Positions 24,305 to 35,031 of a DNA stretch of 64,000 nt are shown in pieces. Position numbers and translations under genes: made by a program. The notes under the pieces are model-generated. The model had not been told where the DNA came from and searched no databases. It was given only the letters and a program-made list of their open reading frames with translations. Numbering within the stretch: position 1 is the stretch's first letter; each line of letters begins with the position of its first letter. This DNA is from Eunapius fragilis. Taxonomy: Eukaryota > Porifera > Demospongiae > Spongillida > Spongillidae. The stretch spans positions 6,755,001 through 6,819,000 of the forward strand of contig OY811983.1 of NCBI GenBank assembly GCA_963681505.1. Direction: 5' to 3'.

Positions 24305-24406
24305 TTAAAAAATCTAAACTGAAAAATGCGTGGTGTGCGTGGGGTTAAAACTATTATAAAACTATATAAACAGCCACACCCGCAAAAATAAAATAAAATT
24401 GACGGG
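24305..24406. promoter_or_regulatory. 102-bp divergent promoter, PPIL3 / membrane-protein gene
   Basis: Only 102 bp separate the start codons of PPIL3 (minus) and the 901-aa membrane protein (plus). The spacer has TATA-like AT-rich blocks (ACTATTATAAAACTATATAAAC at about 24350-24371, quoted in part: TATAAAACTATATAAAC) and an AAAATAAAATAAAATTG stretch before the plus-strand start. It is inferred to be a compact bidirectional promoter. Confidence 0.6.
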
Positions 24407-27400
24407 ATGGGTCATAAGCTGCAGGCATACGTTATTGGGTTGCTTGTACTGCTCTCAACAGTAACTAGCAATGACGCCAGTTGCTCTGCTTCCATGGAGA
24501 GATTTCTTGAGAAGTCTCACGCCGCCGGCATTATCGATTCGACGCAGCTCTCGCAGCTGAAGATGTTGGCAAAATCAGAGGAGCCTCACAGCGACGCTGC
24601 TTCCGAAATTCAGCCACAGGAGCCTGGGTTGTTTATGAGGATGTACGGGCAGTTCACCTTGCTGAACGTGCTATACTTCGGAGGTGCTCTCCTCATCATG
24701 GGGGCATACACGCTCTTCATGACGATAGCCTGGGAGAGGTGTGGGGGTGACGGCATCACCATCGCGGTAACCTTACAGGCTGTGGCTTTTGGTGCCGCGG
24801 GGTTGACACTATGGGCGACAGATGAGTACCAGTTCCTTGGAGGAATGTAAGTGCGTGGCGTGTGCTTTCAGTTAATCTACTCTCTTCCCTCCTCCCTTTT
24901 CTTGTTTCCTCAGCCTTTGTACTGTAAGCACAAGTATGACCCCATATGCTGTGTATGGTATACAGCGTGCCTCAGGACTGTGGCCTCGCCATAATGACCC
25001 TGGGATATTCCAAGGCTTTAGAATGTACATCCATAATGGCTGGATAGTGATGGAAATTGCAACAGTCCTGTGTGGGCTTTTCTACTTCTATTTGGCCCCA
25101 TTCCCATTCCTCATGTTTCCAGTTGCATTCTGCATCTGGTTCCTGTCCATGGACATATGTCCCTTGGTTAGGGGTTGGCCACAAAATGCATTTGTGATAA
25201 GGCAACGCGTCTCTCTTGTGATTGGTCTCCTCACAATGGCTTCAGCTTTCCTTCTGGAGCGCAGTATGGGTGCCAATCCCGACTACGCCTACTGGTTGTA
25301 TTTGTTTGGCCTGCTCACCTTCTGGACCGCTCTCACCTTCAGTCCCCAGAGCGATGAATTTGGTGCAGCCCTGTATCTGCTCATCAACATATGTTTGGGC
25401 ATTGTCGGCAGCCATCTTGATCGCTCTACCTTCCGCGTCTTCAGCACCATCGGTGTCATTGGTTACAGCAGCGCCTGTCTGTCCAGCACCGTTCGCAGTG
25501 AGAAGTGGTTTGCTCTGTGGATCCTCAAGGCCTTTGCCGCCGCTGCTCTGTTTGCTCAAGCAATAAAGACTGGAGGCAACTTTGAGATAGTGGGAGGACT
25601 GTTCTGTGTGCTGGTGTTCAATTACTCATCCATCCTGTTCCTGGCGTCATCCGAGTTCTACTACATCCTTGTGGTGGCAACAAACTTGGGTTTCGTGGCT
25701 GCTGCTAATGCGTTCCAGAGGCCCATTTACTTGTGGTTCTTCACCATTGATGGCCAGTACTTGGACATCGTGGGTCTCCTGTGTTGCATCACTGTTGCAG
25801 CCTACCACGGAGGCCTGGTCTGGTACGCTGTCCCTCAGAACTGGCTAGTCCACTGGGGGCAGCACAAGGAACACATGTATCACGTGTACCGCATTCTGGC
25901 GTCCCCTCTGCTCGCCTTCTGTCTTGCACTCCTGGGGTACCCTGGTCTGGCCTGGCTGGGGGCACTGGGGATTCCCATAGCTGCCTTTAACTACGCAGTG
26001 AAGCTGGTCCAGGATCGTAGGGAAGCTGGAAAGCTGAGCTTCCACATCGTGGCTATTCTGTTACTTGTATTAGGGATCTTCTTCTCCAACTTCCTGCAGT
26101 CCAACATCTTGTATCTCATCTGCTGTTTCATGCTGCTAGTAGTGATGATGAAGTTCCAAGGATATGGCAGAAATAATGGATACAAGGCTGTCGGATGTCT
26201 GCTGAGTGTGATGCTTGCACTCCTGTCGGTCCTGATCCATTCCAGGTTCATGATCACCATAGCTACAATCTACATATTTAGCTACCTCAGTTACCTGGCT
26301 TATGAGGTCTTTAGGTATTCCCTCTTCTTCCCATTGGTGCTCGTGGCGTTGGGAGGTGCCGTCATCTATGGGGGAGCTATGTACCAAAGGTCCGAGGATA
26401 GGATACAAGCTGCCTTGGCCGACCATATGCCCAAGGTCCTCTCTGCACTGCTGTCTGAGTCTATATACAGCGACAGGGGTTGGCCCAGCTGGAGTGCTAG
26501 TATTGCCCAAAGCAAGTTCTCCTGGGACAGCCTTCAGGGTGCGCCGGCCAACTGGATCCTGTGGACTGGGGCCTTGACTTATTCCCTCTCCAAGGGGGCT
26601 GCTCCCTATATCCCTGTTCTCTGTGGGCTGGGTATATTCGCAGTGGGGTTGGCAGTTGTGGTGCTGAAGCTCAAACAGAGGTGGACTGTGGATCTTAGCA
26701 GTGGAATTGAGGTACTGTGTATGGGTGTGGTCACAGTTAGTGGGAGGAGGGAGTGTGTTTGTAACTGCCCACTTTTCATGGTTCAAGGAATTGGAAACAT
26801 GTGCCATAATAGGGTGGTGAGAAGGCTGACCTTTGCACTAAGATGACATTGGTCTTTAAACACCATACCCCTCCCTATGCTGTTGTTATGATGACAGTTC
26901 CTTCCCCCACACAGATAAATACGTTTTCAGCAGAACTAAGTAGAGATCCTGCCCACGATAACCACGGGATGATCATCGAGTTAAAAGGAACAAAACCTTC
27001 AGACCTCGCGGTGCCAGTACACGTTGCATTCACTGTGGAGGGAGATGGGTTCTGGAGTGTGGTTAATGCATCATTTGGACAGTGGGCTGTAGGGATGGCC
27101 AGGTATGTGTTTGATGTTTTGTAGTCTACTATAACCGGTAATTTCATTCCTTCCTCCTTGTCCCTAATCCATACACATTCCTCATCAATTCCCTTATTTA
27201 TGCTCTCCTTGTCTTCTCTCTCCTCTCTTCTCCCTCCTTTCTCCTCCCTCCTTTCTTCTCTTTCGAACAGGTCAATGTTTCTCCCTTATCGATTGACGCC
27301 TCACTTAATAACCTTTCATAACTTCAGTAAGGGCTCCACCTCTTTTGAGGCTACAATTAGACTGGGGACTGGCCACAAGGGTTCTCACAAGATGAAGCAC

Positions 27401-27550
27401 AGTACTGTCACAACCAACTTGAAACGGTTAAATAGCTCTACCTTGATGTCATTGACACTCCTATACTCAAATGCTTGGTACCAACCGTACTCCAAGCTGT
27501 GTGAAAAGAGTCTCACACTGAATGAGTTTGGGACGGATATCTTACATTAA
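24407..27550 (+). CDS. 901-aa polytopic membrane protein of unknown function
   Basis: Four exons: 24407-24846, 24914-26711, 26915-27102, 27271-27550 (2706 bp, in frame). An N-terminal hydrophobic signal (MGHKLQAYVIGLLVLLSTVT) precedes a short Cys-containing helix pair (residues about 25-60: MERFLEKSHAAG, LSQLKMLAKSEE). That pair resembles the N-terminal segment of bacterial DUF2157-type membrane proteins, where it precedes a similar many-helix region. From GQFTLLNVLYFGGALLIMGA onward there are roughly 18-20 hydrophobic helices to about residue 765. The C-terminal 150 residues look soluble and beta-rich, with His-rich patches (RLGTGHKGSHKMKH). I recognise no catalytic motif, and the resemblance to DUF2157 is from memory. 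A 50-bp piece of exon 2 is duplicated at 34.67 kb. Confidence 0.85.
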
Positions 27551-29140
27551 GAATAGGTGAAATAGTCATGCAGTCTTATATTTCAGGTGAAATAGTCATG
27601 CAGTTGTATATAATTTAAGTGAAATAGCCATGCAGTCGTATATTTCCTTTGTTTTGTAGTGTCACTGTGTACAAGTAAAGAAAAACATTCTCTAACGAGA
27701 AAGTTGGTGGGATATAGGAATATTAATTGGAGGCAAAGGTGGTGTAAAAAGCAAAGGAACAAGATTTTGGAGAAAGAAAATTTTTGCGGCGTGGTCTTTA
27801 ACTCGACGTTCGATTTCTATTATCGTTATCCGTTCGTCTGGAGCGTCACTAGCAGGCCTGCCGACTCTCACGATTTGGTAGTGAGACTCACGATTTTCGA
27901 CATTTTCTCACGATCTCACAACGACCAAGTCCCTGGATCCTAATAACATTACTAGTCCGTTGAACAATATTGTAAGCTTGTAATGGTTTTTTACGGCAAT
28001 ATGTTCATATGGTTCAACTATTCAGCGTATTGAGTGAGTCAGAGTTCATGTGTTGACGATGATCGTGAAGATGCCTCGACTGTACTGTGGATGTTATTGC
28101 ATGGTGACTCAGACTCTGTCATATGCGATTCTGATTCTGCAAGTGCCTGTGGCAGTAAATGCACCGAGGCACAAGCTGAAGCAAGGAAGAAAAGCAAGTA
28201 TGCATGCATGCCAGTGCCACTTGCGCTCGGAAGCGTAAGCATCCTGTATCGCATCAAATTCAAACCTGAATTGAATAAAGAGTTTAATTGGATCACTCCA
28301 AACCAATCTAAATTGCTACCTATCTGTTTAGGTGACATAAACGGCGACAATCTCAATGAACAGTTTCTTCAAATACCAATTTATGTCTATAAATGATCTT
28401 CCAGAATCCTTTTAAAGGAGGCCTGATGATGATCCCTGTAGAATTGACGTTCTTTGGAGTTACTTGGGCTCAGCTAATAAACCAGGAACTATCAGTGACC
28501 CTCTTGAATGGAAGCCTACAAAAGAAGTACTTGTAAGGACCGAAGGGGTATAACAGAATGAAGCAGCTGAATTAGAATTGTTGTACATCTGTCCACTCTA
28601 AATAATCTATGATCTGTCCATAGATTATTTAGAGATGTTTGCGTGTTCATCATTAAAATTTGGTCTGGGGATGGGTAGGTTCCGACGGCGTTTTAAAAAA
28701 AAATGATTTCACGATCCGGGTCAATTCCTACTGATTAGTTCTTACATTTGTGACTCAGTATTTTAGGCACTTACCATAGCACGTATCCTACTTTTACCCG
28801 CGATGTCTTGTCCACCTCTTTACTTAATTCTAACTCCTCTCTTCGGGGCAGCTGCTTGGATAGTCAATCGTTTCGGAACACTTTCTTCTTCTGAAAGAAC
28901 TTGCTTTCCGAAAAGACGCACTACCCAGCATCAGGGTTCCAAAAAAAGCGAGATATGACGGCATTCTGGCCCCGATAATGAAGGGAATACAACTACCATA
29001 TTTAGCGAAACCTTTTTATAACCGTCAGCTGGAACATGTACAACAGGTCAAACAAGTACTCAAAGCTTGACAATGACCATAAAGATGTCACTCCATTCAG
29101 AGCGAGCAGGCAACAGGATGCATGAGCCTTTAGCTAAAGG
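27551..29140. other. 1.6-kb spacer, no assigned gene
   Basis: Starts with three near-copies of GTGAAATAG(T/C)CATGCAGT (27556-27640). An open frame at 28034-28396 (120 codons) has no start context, intron structure or family resemblance that I recognise and is left unassigned. A perfect hairpin lies at 28596-28634. The stretch around 27850-27940 (repeated CTCACGAT) may be an old repetitive element; not shown. Confidence 0.5.
28596..28634. repeat. perfect 16-bp inverted repeat with 7-nt loop
   Basis: Arms CTCTAAATAATCTATG (28596-28611) and CATAGATTATTTAGAG (28619-28634) are exact reverse complements around ATCTGTC. Confidence 0.9.
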
Positions 29141-30683
29141 TCATGCCTTTTGTGCACGAACATTCAACACAAGGTCTACTGAGCACTTCAACAACTCTTC
29201 AATGTCCCTCTTGGCTTCAGCTGTTATCTTCTGAATGGTGTGCCCAGCTGGTCCAATAACAATGGACTTGGGTGTGTGTGTAGATGTCAAGTGGCAGTTA
29301 ATAACAAGAAGCAAATGGCTTACACACATCCTGCTCACCGCTTGGCTGCTGGACTTGCAGTTAAGGTTCAGGTGTATGTACAGATTGTCTCCATCTCTCT
29401 GTTCCCAGGCAACGATGTCCTGAAGAGCGTGGTGGAGGAAAGGGTATGGATACACAAATGGGACCTAATACATACAAAGTAATCACCATATCCAAGACAA
29501 GCAAAAGAAGGGACAACATCTGTGTTGAAAGGTATGACTAATTAAAAATTCAGTGCCTTATAGCTACCATGACAGATAGTCCGAATTATCAGTGTGTAAA
29601 TTTGACATCTTGAAAGGAACCTTTTTGCTGCAAATGGTTCCAAACAGTGGAAGCAAGCTGGTAACATAACAGGGGGCAGTTTTAAGTAGCCAAGTAGTAA
29701 AACAGAATTGTAGTATGAATGCACAAGGACCAAGTGGTACCCATATACACTAGCATTATACCTCTACATGTCAGACTCACCTGGGTCACTACATACGGTA
29801 TCTCCTTCTGCAGACAAAGGAAGAGCTTTTCCCTGATGACATCATTCACAAGTGTGCTCTGGGGTTGGTCAGTCACCTCTGAGGTATCAAATTCCCACTC
29901 ACCGGGTCGAGCACGAGAAATAAGATAACTCTACCAAATGGATGATTGTAGGGGAAAACATTCCTTCACTACATCATCCAACACCCCACCCCACACACTT
30001 TTGTACCCTCCAATGTAGAGACATGGAGGTCTGACCTTAAGTGAGTCAATCCCATCTTTAGTGAGGGCAGATAGCATGAACACTTCACTGAAGTGAGGCC
30101 AACTAGTGGCCTTGGCCTCTGCCTTCTCTGGATGTGCCTGAGCAGCAGCAGAGAACTGTAAGACACTCCTTGTGTCCTCGACTGATGTAGAGTTGGGGGT
30201 GGAGGAAGGTGATGGGTGGGGTGTGGTTTCAGAAGCAGTTCCTTTAGCTCGCATGGAGGTCAAGGATTCGGTGATCCCCAGCAAGACGTGCTTATGTCTG
30301 ATGACATCCACCTACAAAATCAGTAGAACAGACACACAAAAAAACAGTGGACATTATGGCATGCACAAACTTGGCAAAAATGCCGTTGTGTGAAAAGACC
30401 AGTTTTTGGTCTACCTAGTCTCTGGTGCTTAAGGCTGCAAAAGTGCAGTTAACATAAAATCGCATGTCTAATATCCTTGTAGAATGCAAGAATGTGTGAG
30501 AACACAGAGGGATCAAACGGGTGGGGTACCATTTTTTCCACTTTTACTCATTTAATGCCCCACCTTGTTAAGGACAAGAACGGAAGGAACATGGTCATTG
30601 GTTGCAAGTGCCTGCACTATGTTTGGATGCAAATGTTCCCGTGTCCATTTGTTGGAGGCATCAACCACCACTATGACTGATAT

Positions 30684-30723
<40 letters not shown>

Positions 30724-31005
30724 ATGGGGAAGGGTGCAGGAAAGATGCACAATGAAACAACTGACCACACACCCCTTCCACTGACCACACTTAACTGAGC
30801 TGGGCTTCCATCAGGGAGCGATAAGGATCAGCAATAAATGACTTCGACATCTTCAGTTTTCTGCCATACTGGTAGGTCACAATGCCAGGAGTGTCCAGCA
30901 AGACCTGTAGGATTCATAGAACACTTGAATTTACTGCACTTCAAATATTTGCATCACACACACACACACACACAGAACATACATACGTGCAAGCACATAC
31001 ACAGT

Positions 31006-31061
<56 letters not shown>

Positions 31062-31452
31062 GCAGTCTCCACGAACATACTATTTGAGTATTTCCATCGG
31101 TGAACACCCCCGCTGCTTTCCTACTGGTAGTATGGACTTTGGGTGATACAGCAAACACCTATGATACTAATGCCTGCAACAGTAACAGTTACAAAAAAAA
31201 GGAAGTTGCAAACCTTCTGCCCAATCAGCTGGTTCACAAGAGTTGACTTTCCCGCGTTAGGAGTACCTATAATTGCCGCTTTCAACGTCTTATGCTCAGC
31301 TTTGATAGCTGCTTCGTTCGCTGCATACTCGCACGCGGCGCCATTGCTGAAAGACCTCGCTAAATAGCGACAAGGTTCATCACGTTTGATGTGCTGGGAA
31401 GGAGATCGAACTCACTCAAATGCCACCACAACCTTGCAGACCGCAAGTTCAT
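29141..31452 (-). CDS. ERAL1: Era-like GTPase, mitochondrial rRNA chaperone, 371 aa
   Basis: An Era-family GTPase; the animal orthologue binds mitochondrial small-subunit rRNA. Nine exons: 31416-31452, 31214-31359, 31081-31158, 30796-30904, 30564-30676, 30036-30311, 29781-29930, 29339-29419, 29141-29266 (1116 bp, in frame). G1 GTPNAGKST, switch region VHTTSRKAAGVFTDGNTQI, G3 LLDTPGIV, G4 NK|VD split across exons 5 and 6, G5 SALTKDG. The KH domain ends with SIVIGPAGHTIQKI and EAKRDIEELL. The start gives a basic N-terminus (MNLRSARLWWHLTRSFS) typical of a mitochondrial presequence; it needs a 56-bp first intron, and the alternative upstream frame hits stops. Exon 6 carries a Pro/Ser/Thr-rich insertion between G4 and G5. 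Two introns contain (CA)n tracts. Confidence 0.93.
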
Positions 31453-32195
31453 TTCATAAAGAACACACGTGGACCTGATGAAGTAGTGATTGCGGGGAAA
31501 GCCCCCTAATATTAATCGGATGTGAATTCGCAACTGTACATATTTATTTACCTAGTTGGATGGGGAGCAATATACTAATAGTAGTCCTGTTAGGCGTCTG
31601 CAGCCATTAGCAACATCATCCATACGGTTCTTAGTGCAAAACACCATAGATATCTATGAAAACACATCCCATCCCACCTTGAATTAACCCTCAGGTTTAG
31701 ACAAAGTGCCCTGATGGTGGCTTGGAAAAATGCTAGTATGCCCTGATACTTCTGCTCCTTCCTACTTTGCCAGATCAGCCAGTTGGGTTTGCTCTAGTTT
31801 GCTGTAAATATAGAGGGGTGATGCATTGTCCCGCCACCCCAGCCAGACATTGCACCCATCATGTACTAAACACAACCTTACATGTATGAGTAATTATTAA
31901 GCAATAGAAACCCACAAGCGACGACGTGGACCACAATCCCATCATATCCTCCTCCTATAATCCCCATTGATCATAATCCCTACCTACCTCCCCACTGATC
32001 ATAATATTGAAGGACAAAGCTGCTATAATTCACACTGCATAGCTAATACAAATTAACATTTGCAGGCCACAAGACATACACAAAGCTGAACAAGACATAC
32101 ACAAAGCTGATGATCGTCTAGCCTAATCAGTTGGTGAGCGAAGCGTTAGTACCCTATGTCATATGCAGGTCACAAGGCATACATCAAAGCTCTGC
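31453..32195. other. spacer between ERAL1 and the first PB1 gene
   Basis: No coding exon recognised. It contains a short tandem ACAAGACATACACAAAGCTGA-type repeat near 32068-32110 (unit cut here: ACATACACAAAGCTGA). Confidence 0.5.
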
Positions 32196-33038
32196 TCAGT
32201 TGGTGGGTGGAGCATTAGTACCCTCAGTGGCTGGAGCATTAGTATCTGCTGTTGGCTTGACCTCTTCTCTCTTCTGCTCCCCTTGTTGCCCTTGCTGTGT
32301 TGGCCCCTCGGGGTCTGAATAGCCCCAGTACATGTGGTAGCCCAATGGACCTATCACCGTCCTGGTGCCATGGGGACAATCCATCACCTGTGGGTCCCAG
32401 CTACCGAACGTCTGCACGTGCCACTTGGGTTCTCCGCTGTTAGCCGGTTGGACTGCCCCTCCCTGCTTGCTGCTCCGCCTCTCCTTCAGAACCTTCTGAA
32501 CGTCGGCCTCAGCCTTCTTCCTCAGCTCTTCAAACTGCTTCGTGTGGTCTTCTTGCATCTTGCGCAGCTGCTCAGTTTGACGCCGACATTTCTCCTCCAT
32601 CCTTCTCGTTTCCTCGCCCCATCGTCCGAAGGGATCGCTCCAGTCTACCAGGAACGCTGTCGGGGTCCAGAACGGATTCATATCGTCCAGGAGACGACCG
32701 AGAACATTCCCGCCAAATGGAGTGACTTCAAGGCGGGTGGCTCTGGTCGGTGCACCCACGCGGCTCGACGCGCGCTGGACGCGCTTTGGGACTTGAACCA
32801 CTTGTAGGAGCCACGTCTCGTCGGCCTGGAGGTGGCTAAGGGCAGTGCGAACTTCCTCGTCGGTGGATATGGAGATGACGTCACCGTCGGCATCCCTGTA
32901 TTGCACGTAAAAGTCACACCCTCCGGCCAAGCTAGGAAACAGGCCGGCCAGCTGCTTCTTCAAAACATCGAAGGTGACTTCGGCTTCGACACGAAATTTG
33001 CGGACTTCTTTTCCGTCGGTCACTTTAGCGTACACCAT
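32196..33038 (-). CDS. intronless PB1-domain / coiled-coil protein, copy A, 280 aa
   Basis: The N-terminal 85 residues form a PB1 domain: a basic first strand (MVYAKVTDGKEVRKFRVEAE) and an OPCA-type acidic loop (YRDADGDVISISTDEEV), the layout used by p62/SQSTM1, NBR1 and kinase scaffolds for front-to-back pairing. A linker with NPFWTP and DWSDPF follows. Residues about 145-190 form a highly charged helix (EETRRMEEKCRRQTEQLRK), likely a coiled coil. Then come a conserved-looking WHVQTFGSWDPQVMDCPHG block and an acidic tail. It has no UBA domain or LIR motif that I can identify, so the role is unknown; self-assembly is a guess. It is the mirror twin of the gene at 33390. Confidence 0.88.
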   Translation of the reverse strand: MVYAKVTDGKEVRKFRVEAEVTFDVLKKQLAGLFPSLAGGCDFYVQYRDADGDVISISTDEEVRTALSHLQADETWLLQVVQVPKRVQRASSRVGAPTRATRLEVTPFGGNVLGRLLDDMNPFWTPTAFLVDWSDPFGRWGEETRRMEEKCRRQTEQLRKMQEDHTKQFEELRKKAEADVQKVLKERRSSKQGGAVQPANSGEPKWHVQTFGSWDPQVMDCPHGTRTVIGPLGYHMYWGYSDPEGPTQQGQQGEQKREEVKPTADTNAPATEGTNAPPTN

Positions 33039-33389
33039 TTTGGGTTTAATTCTAATCGTTTGCTCGCGTTCTTTCTCTTTCGACGTAAACTCACAGTTTG
33101 CTTTCGAACTCGGTTGAGCCAGAGTGAGTACTGCATGTTTTATATACTAATCAGATGCTTAGGAGACTAATCTCGACACGAGCGAATTCTTGCTCGAAGA
33201 AGCGAGAAACCGCCTACGCCTCGACCCCAGACCGGATTGGCAGACTTGCCTCGCGTTTTCTTGACGGTACCAGCGGTACGTGATCTCAGCGTACAAGGTC
33301 TATATAAACATGCAACTCTTACTCCGGCTCTACCGAGTTCGAAAGCACACTGAGCTTAAGTCGAAAGATCAAACAATTAGAATCTAAAA
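33039..33389. promoter_or_regulatory. 351-bp bidirectional promoter between the twin PB1 genes
   Basis: The sequences just upstream of each start are recognisably alike (GAAAGCAAACTG / GAAAGCACACTG, CGAAAGA, AAACGATTAGAAT / AAACAATTAGAAT), so the 5' UTRs were copied too. The plus side has TATATAAAC near 33301 and the minus side TATATAAAAC near 33140 (reverse strand), both plausible TATA boxes. A CTCGAAGAAGCGAGAAAC cluster lies at about 33193-33210. Confidence 0.65.
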
Positions 33390-34232
33390 ATGGTGTACGC
33401 TAAAGTGACCGACGGGAAAGAAATCCGCAAGGTCCGTATCGAAGCCGAAGTCACCTTCGATGTCTTGAAGAAGAAGCTGGCCGGCCTGTTTCCTAGCTTG
33501 GCCGGAGGGTGTGACTTTTACGTGCAATACAGGGATGCCGACGGTGACGTCATCTCCATATCCACCGACGAGGAAGTTCGCACTGCCCTTAGCCACCTCC
33601 AGGCCGACGAGACGTGGCTCCTACAAGTGGTTCAAGTCCCAAAGCGCGTCCAGCGCGCGTCGAGCCGCGGGGGGGCACCGGCCAGAGCCACCCGCCTCGA
33701 AGTCACTCCATTTGGCGGGAATGTTCTCGGTCGTCTCCTGGACGATATGAATCCGTTCTGGACCCCGACAACGTCCCTGTTAGACTGGAGTGATCCCTTT
33801 GAACGATGGGATGAGGAAACGAGAAGGATGGAGGAGGAATGTCGGCGTCAGACAAAGCGGCTGCGCAAGATGCAAGAAGACCACACGAAGCAGTTTGAAG
33901 AGCTGAGGAAGAAGGCTGAGGCCGACGTTCAGAAGGTTCTGAAGGAGAGGCGGAGCAGCAAGCAGGGAGGGGCAGTCCAGCCGGCTAACAGCGGAGAACC
34001 CAAGTGGCACGTGCAGACGTTCGGTAGCTGGGACCCACAGGTGATGGATTGTCCCCATGGCACCAGGACGGTGATAGGTCCAGTGGGCTACCACATGTAC
34101 TGGGGCTATTCAGACCCCGAGGAGCCAACACAGCAAGGGCAACAAGGGGAGCAGAAGAGAGAAGAGGTCAATCCAACAGCAGATACTAATGCTCCACCCA
34201 CTGAGGGTACTAATGCTCCACCCACCAACTGA
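33390..34232 (+). CDS. intronless PB1-domain / coiled-coil protein, copy B, 280 aa
   Basis: Same length as copy A and about 94% identical at protein level; I count around 17 substitutions, clustered in the linker and helix (TSLLDWSDPFERWDEE versus AFLVDWSDPFGRWGEE). The PB1 domain (basic strand plus YRDADGDVISISTDEEV), charged helix and WHVQTFGSWDPQ block are all kept and no frame damage is seen, so both copies look functional. Intronless genes are unusual among these neighbours; an ancestral retrocopy or selection for fast expression are both possible. Confidence 0.88.
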   Translation: MVYAKVTDGKEIRKVRIEAEVTFDVLKKKLAGLFPSLAGGCDFYVQYRDADGDVISISTDEEVRTALSHLQADETWLLQVVQVPKRVQRASSRGGAPARATRLEVTPFGGNVLGRLLDDMNPFWTPTTSLLDWSDPFERWDEETRRMEEECRRQTKRLRKMQEDHTKQFEELRKKAEADVQKVLKERRSSKQGGAVQPANSGEPKWHVQTFGSWDPQVMDCPHGTRTVIGPVGYHMYWGYSDPEEPTQQGQQGEQKREEVNPTADTNAPPTEGTNAPPTN

Positions 34233-35031
34233 TCAAGGACAGCCACATATGTTACATAGTGGTATTACATGTATGTAGGTTTGTTGTGTGTCTGTTGTAT
34301 GCATCTGATAAATTTACACACCCAAAGTGTGGGAAGGATAGAGGGCATGGTAAAACCTTCTAAAGTAGTCTGACATGAGGCCTCCTGTGAATGTTCAATG
34401 TGACGTGGGCGAGAACATGGACCACACACAAATCAACCATTTTTTCATATAGGAGGATATTCCCATGTCCTGCTGTGCACTTGTAATATTCCCCTCCTAA
34501 AAATGATATCAAAGGTTGAACAAGCACTCGTGACAGCTCTAACGCCACCTACCGATAAACTCATCTAAATTACTTGCATGTTTTCAGTTACATAATGTAG
34601 TTGTTTGTATATTGAATATTGTACTCTAAATAATTTAGTTTTTAATGAGTGAGTGATTAATTTAGCATGGCCCTGTATCTGCTCATCATCTGTTTGGGCA
34701 TTGTCAGCAGCCATTTTGATAACACTATTCAGTAGTTGGGCATAGCCCAACACTGCGGGTGGTTGGGTTGCAAGCGCCTATACAGTACATGTACCTACGT
34801 ATTTGTTCCGGAGTGTTATATAATATTTTTGTGAAATCGTTATAATAGTGAGTGTGAGGATTACATGGGAGGAAATACTGCTCTTCTATTCTAATACATT
34901 TTGCATTGATACTGCTGACATTTAACATGAGCTAAATACGGGTCTGTCTGGTTTGAAATGACCTATTTGTTGTTTGTGAATTGTTCAGTTTGAACTTTTA
35001 ATTGCAGTATTAGTTTTGGTTTGCAATCAAT
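34233..35031. other. AT-rich spacer
   Basis: No gene recognised except the duplicated exon fragment at 34668-34720. CTCTAAATAATTTAG at about 34623 shares its first 11 bases with the hairpin arm at 28596. Confidence 0.5.
34668..34720 (+). pseudogene. stray fragment of the 901-aa membrane-protein gene
   Basis: GCCCTGTATCTGCTCATCA at 34668 matches 25368 onward in exon 2 of the membrane-protein gene. The match continues as TGTTTGGGCATTGTC and CAGCCAT, with one 3-bp gap and a few substitutions. About 50 bp of coding sequence is present without flanking homology, so it is a dead fragment. Confidence 0.8.

Larger units (their letters stand above)
32196..34232. repeat. 2-kb inverted duplication (arms about 0.85-0.9 kb)
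   Basis: The two PB1 genes form a near-perfect palindrome: 32196-33038 and 33390-34232 are equal-length reverse complements with scattered substitutions, around a 351-bp centre. Confidence 0.93.

Noticed and set aside
28034-28396. 120-codon plus-strand frame as a gene
   Set aside because: No recognisable domain, no splice partners, and comparable chance frames occur on the opposite strand.
34565-34753. Minus-strand 62-codon frame sharing IKMAADNAQT with a minus frame at 25.3 kb
   Set aside because: Both are antisense shadows of the duplicated membrane-protein exon fragment, not a gene family.
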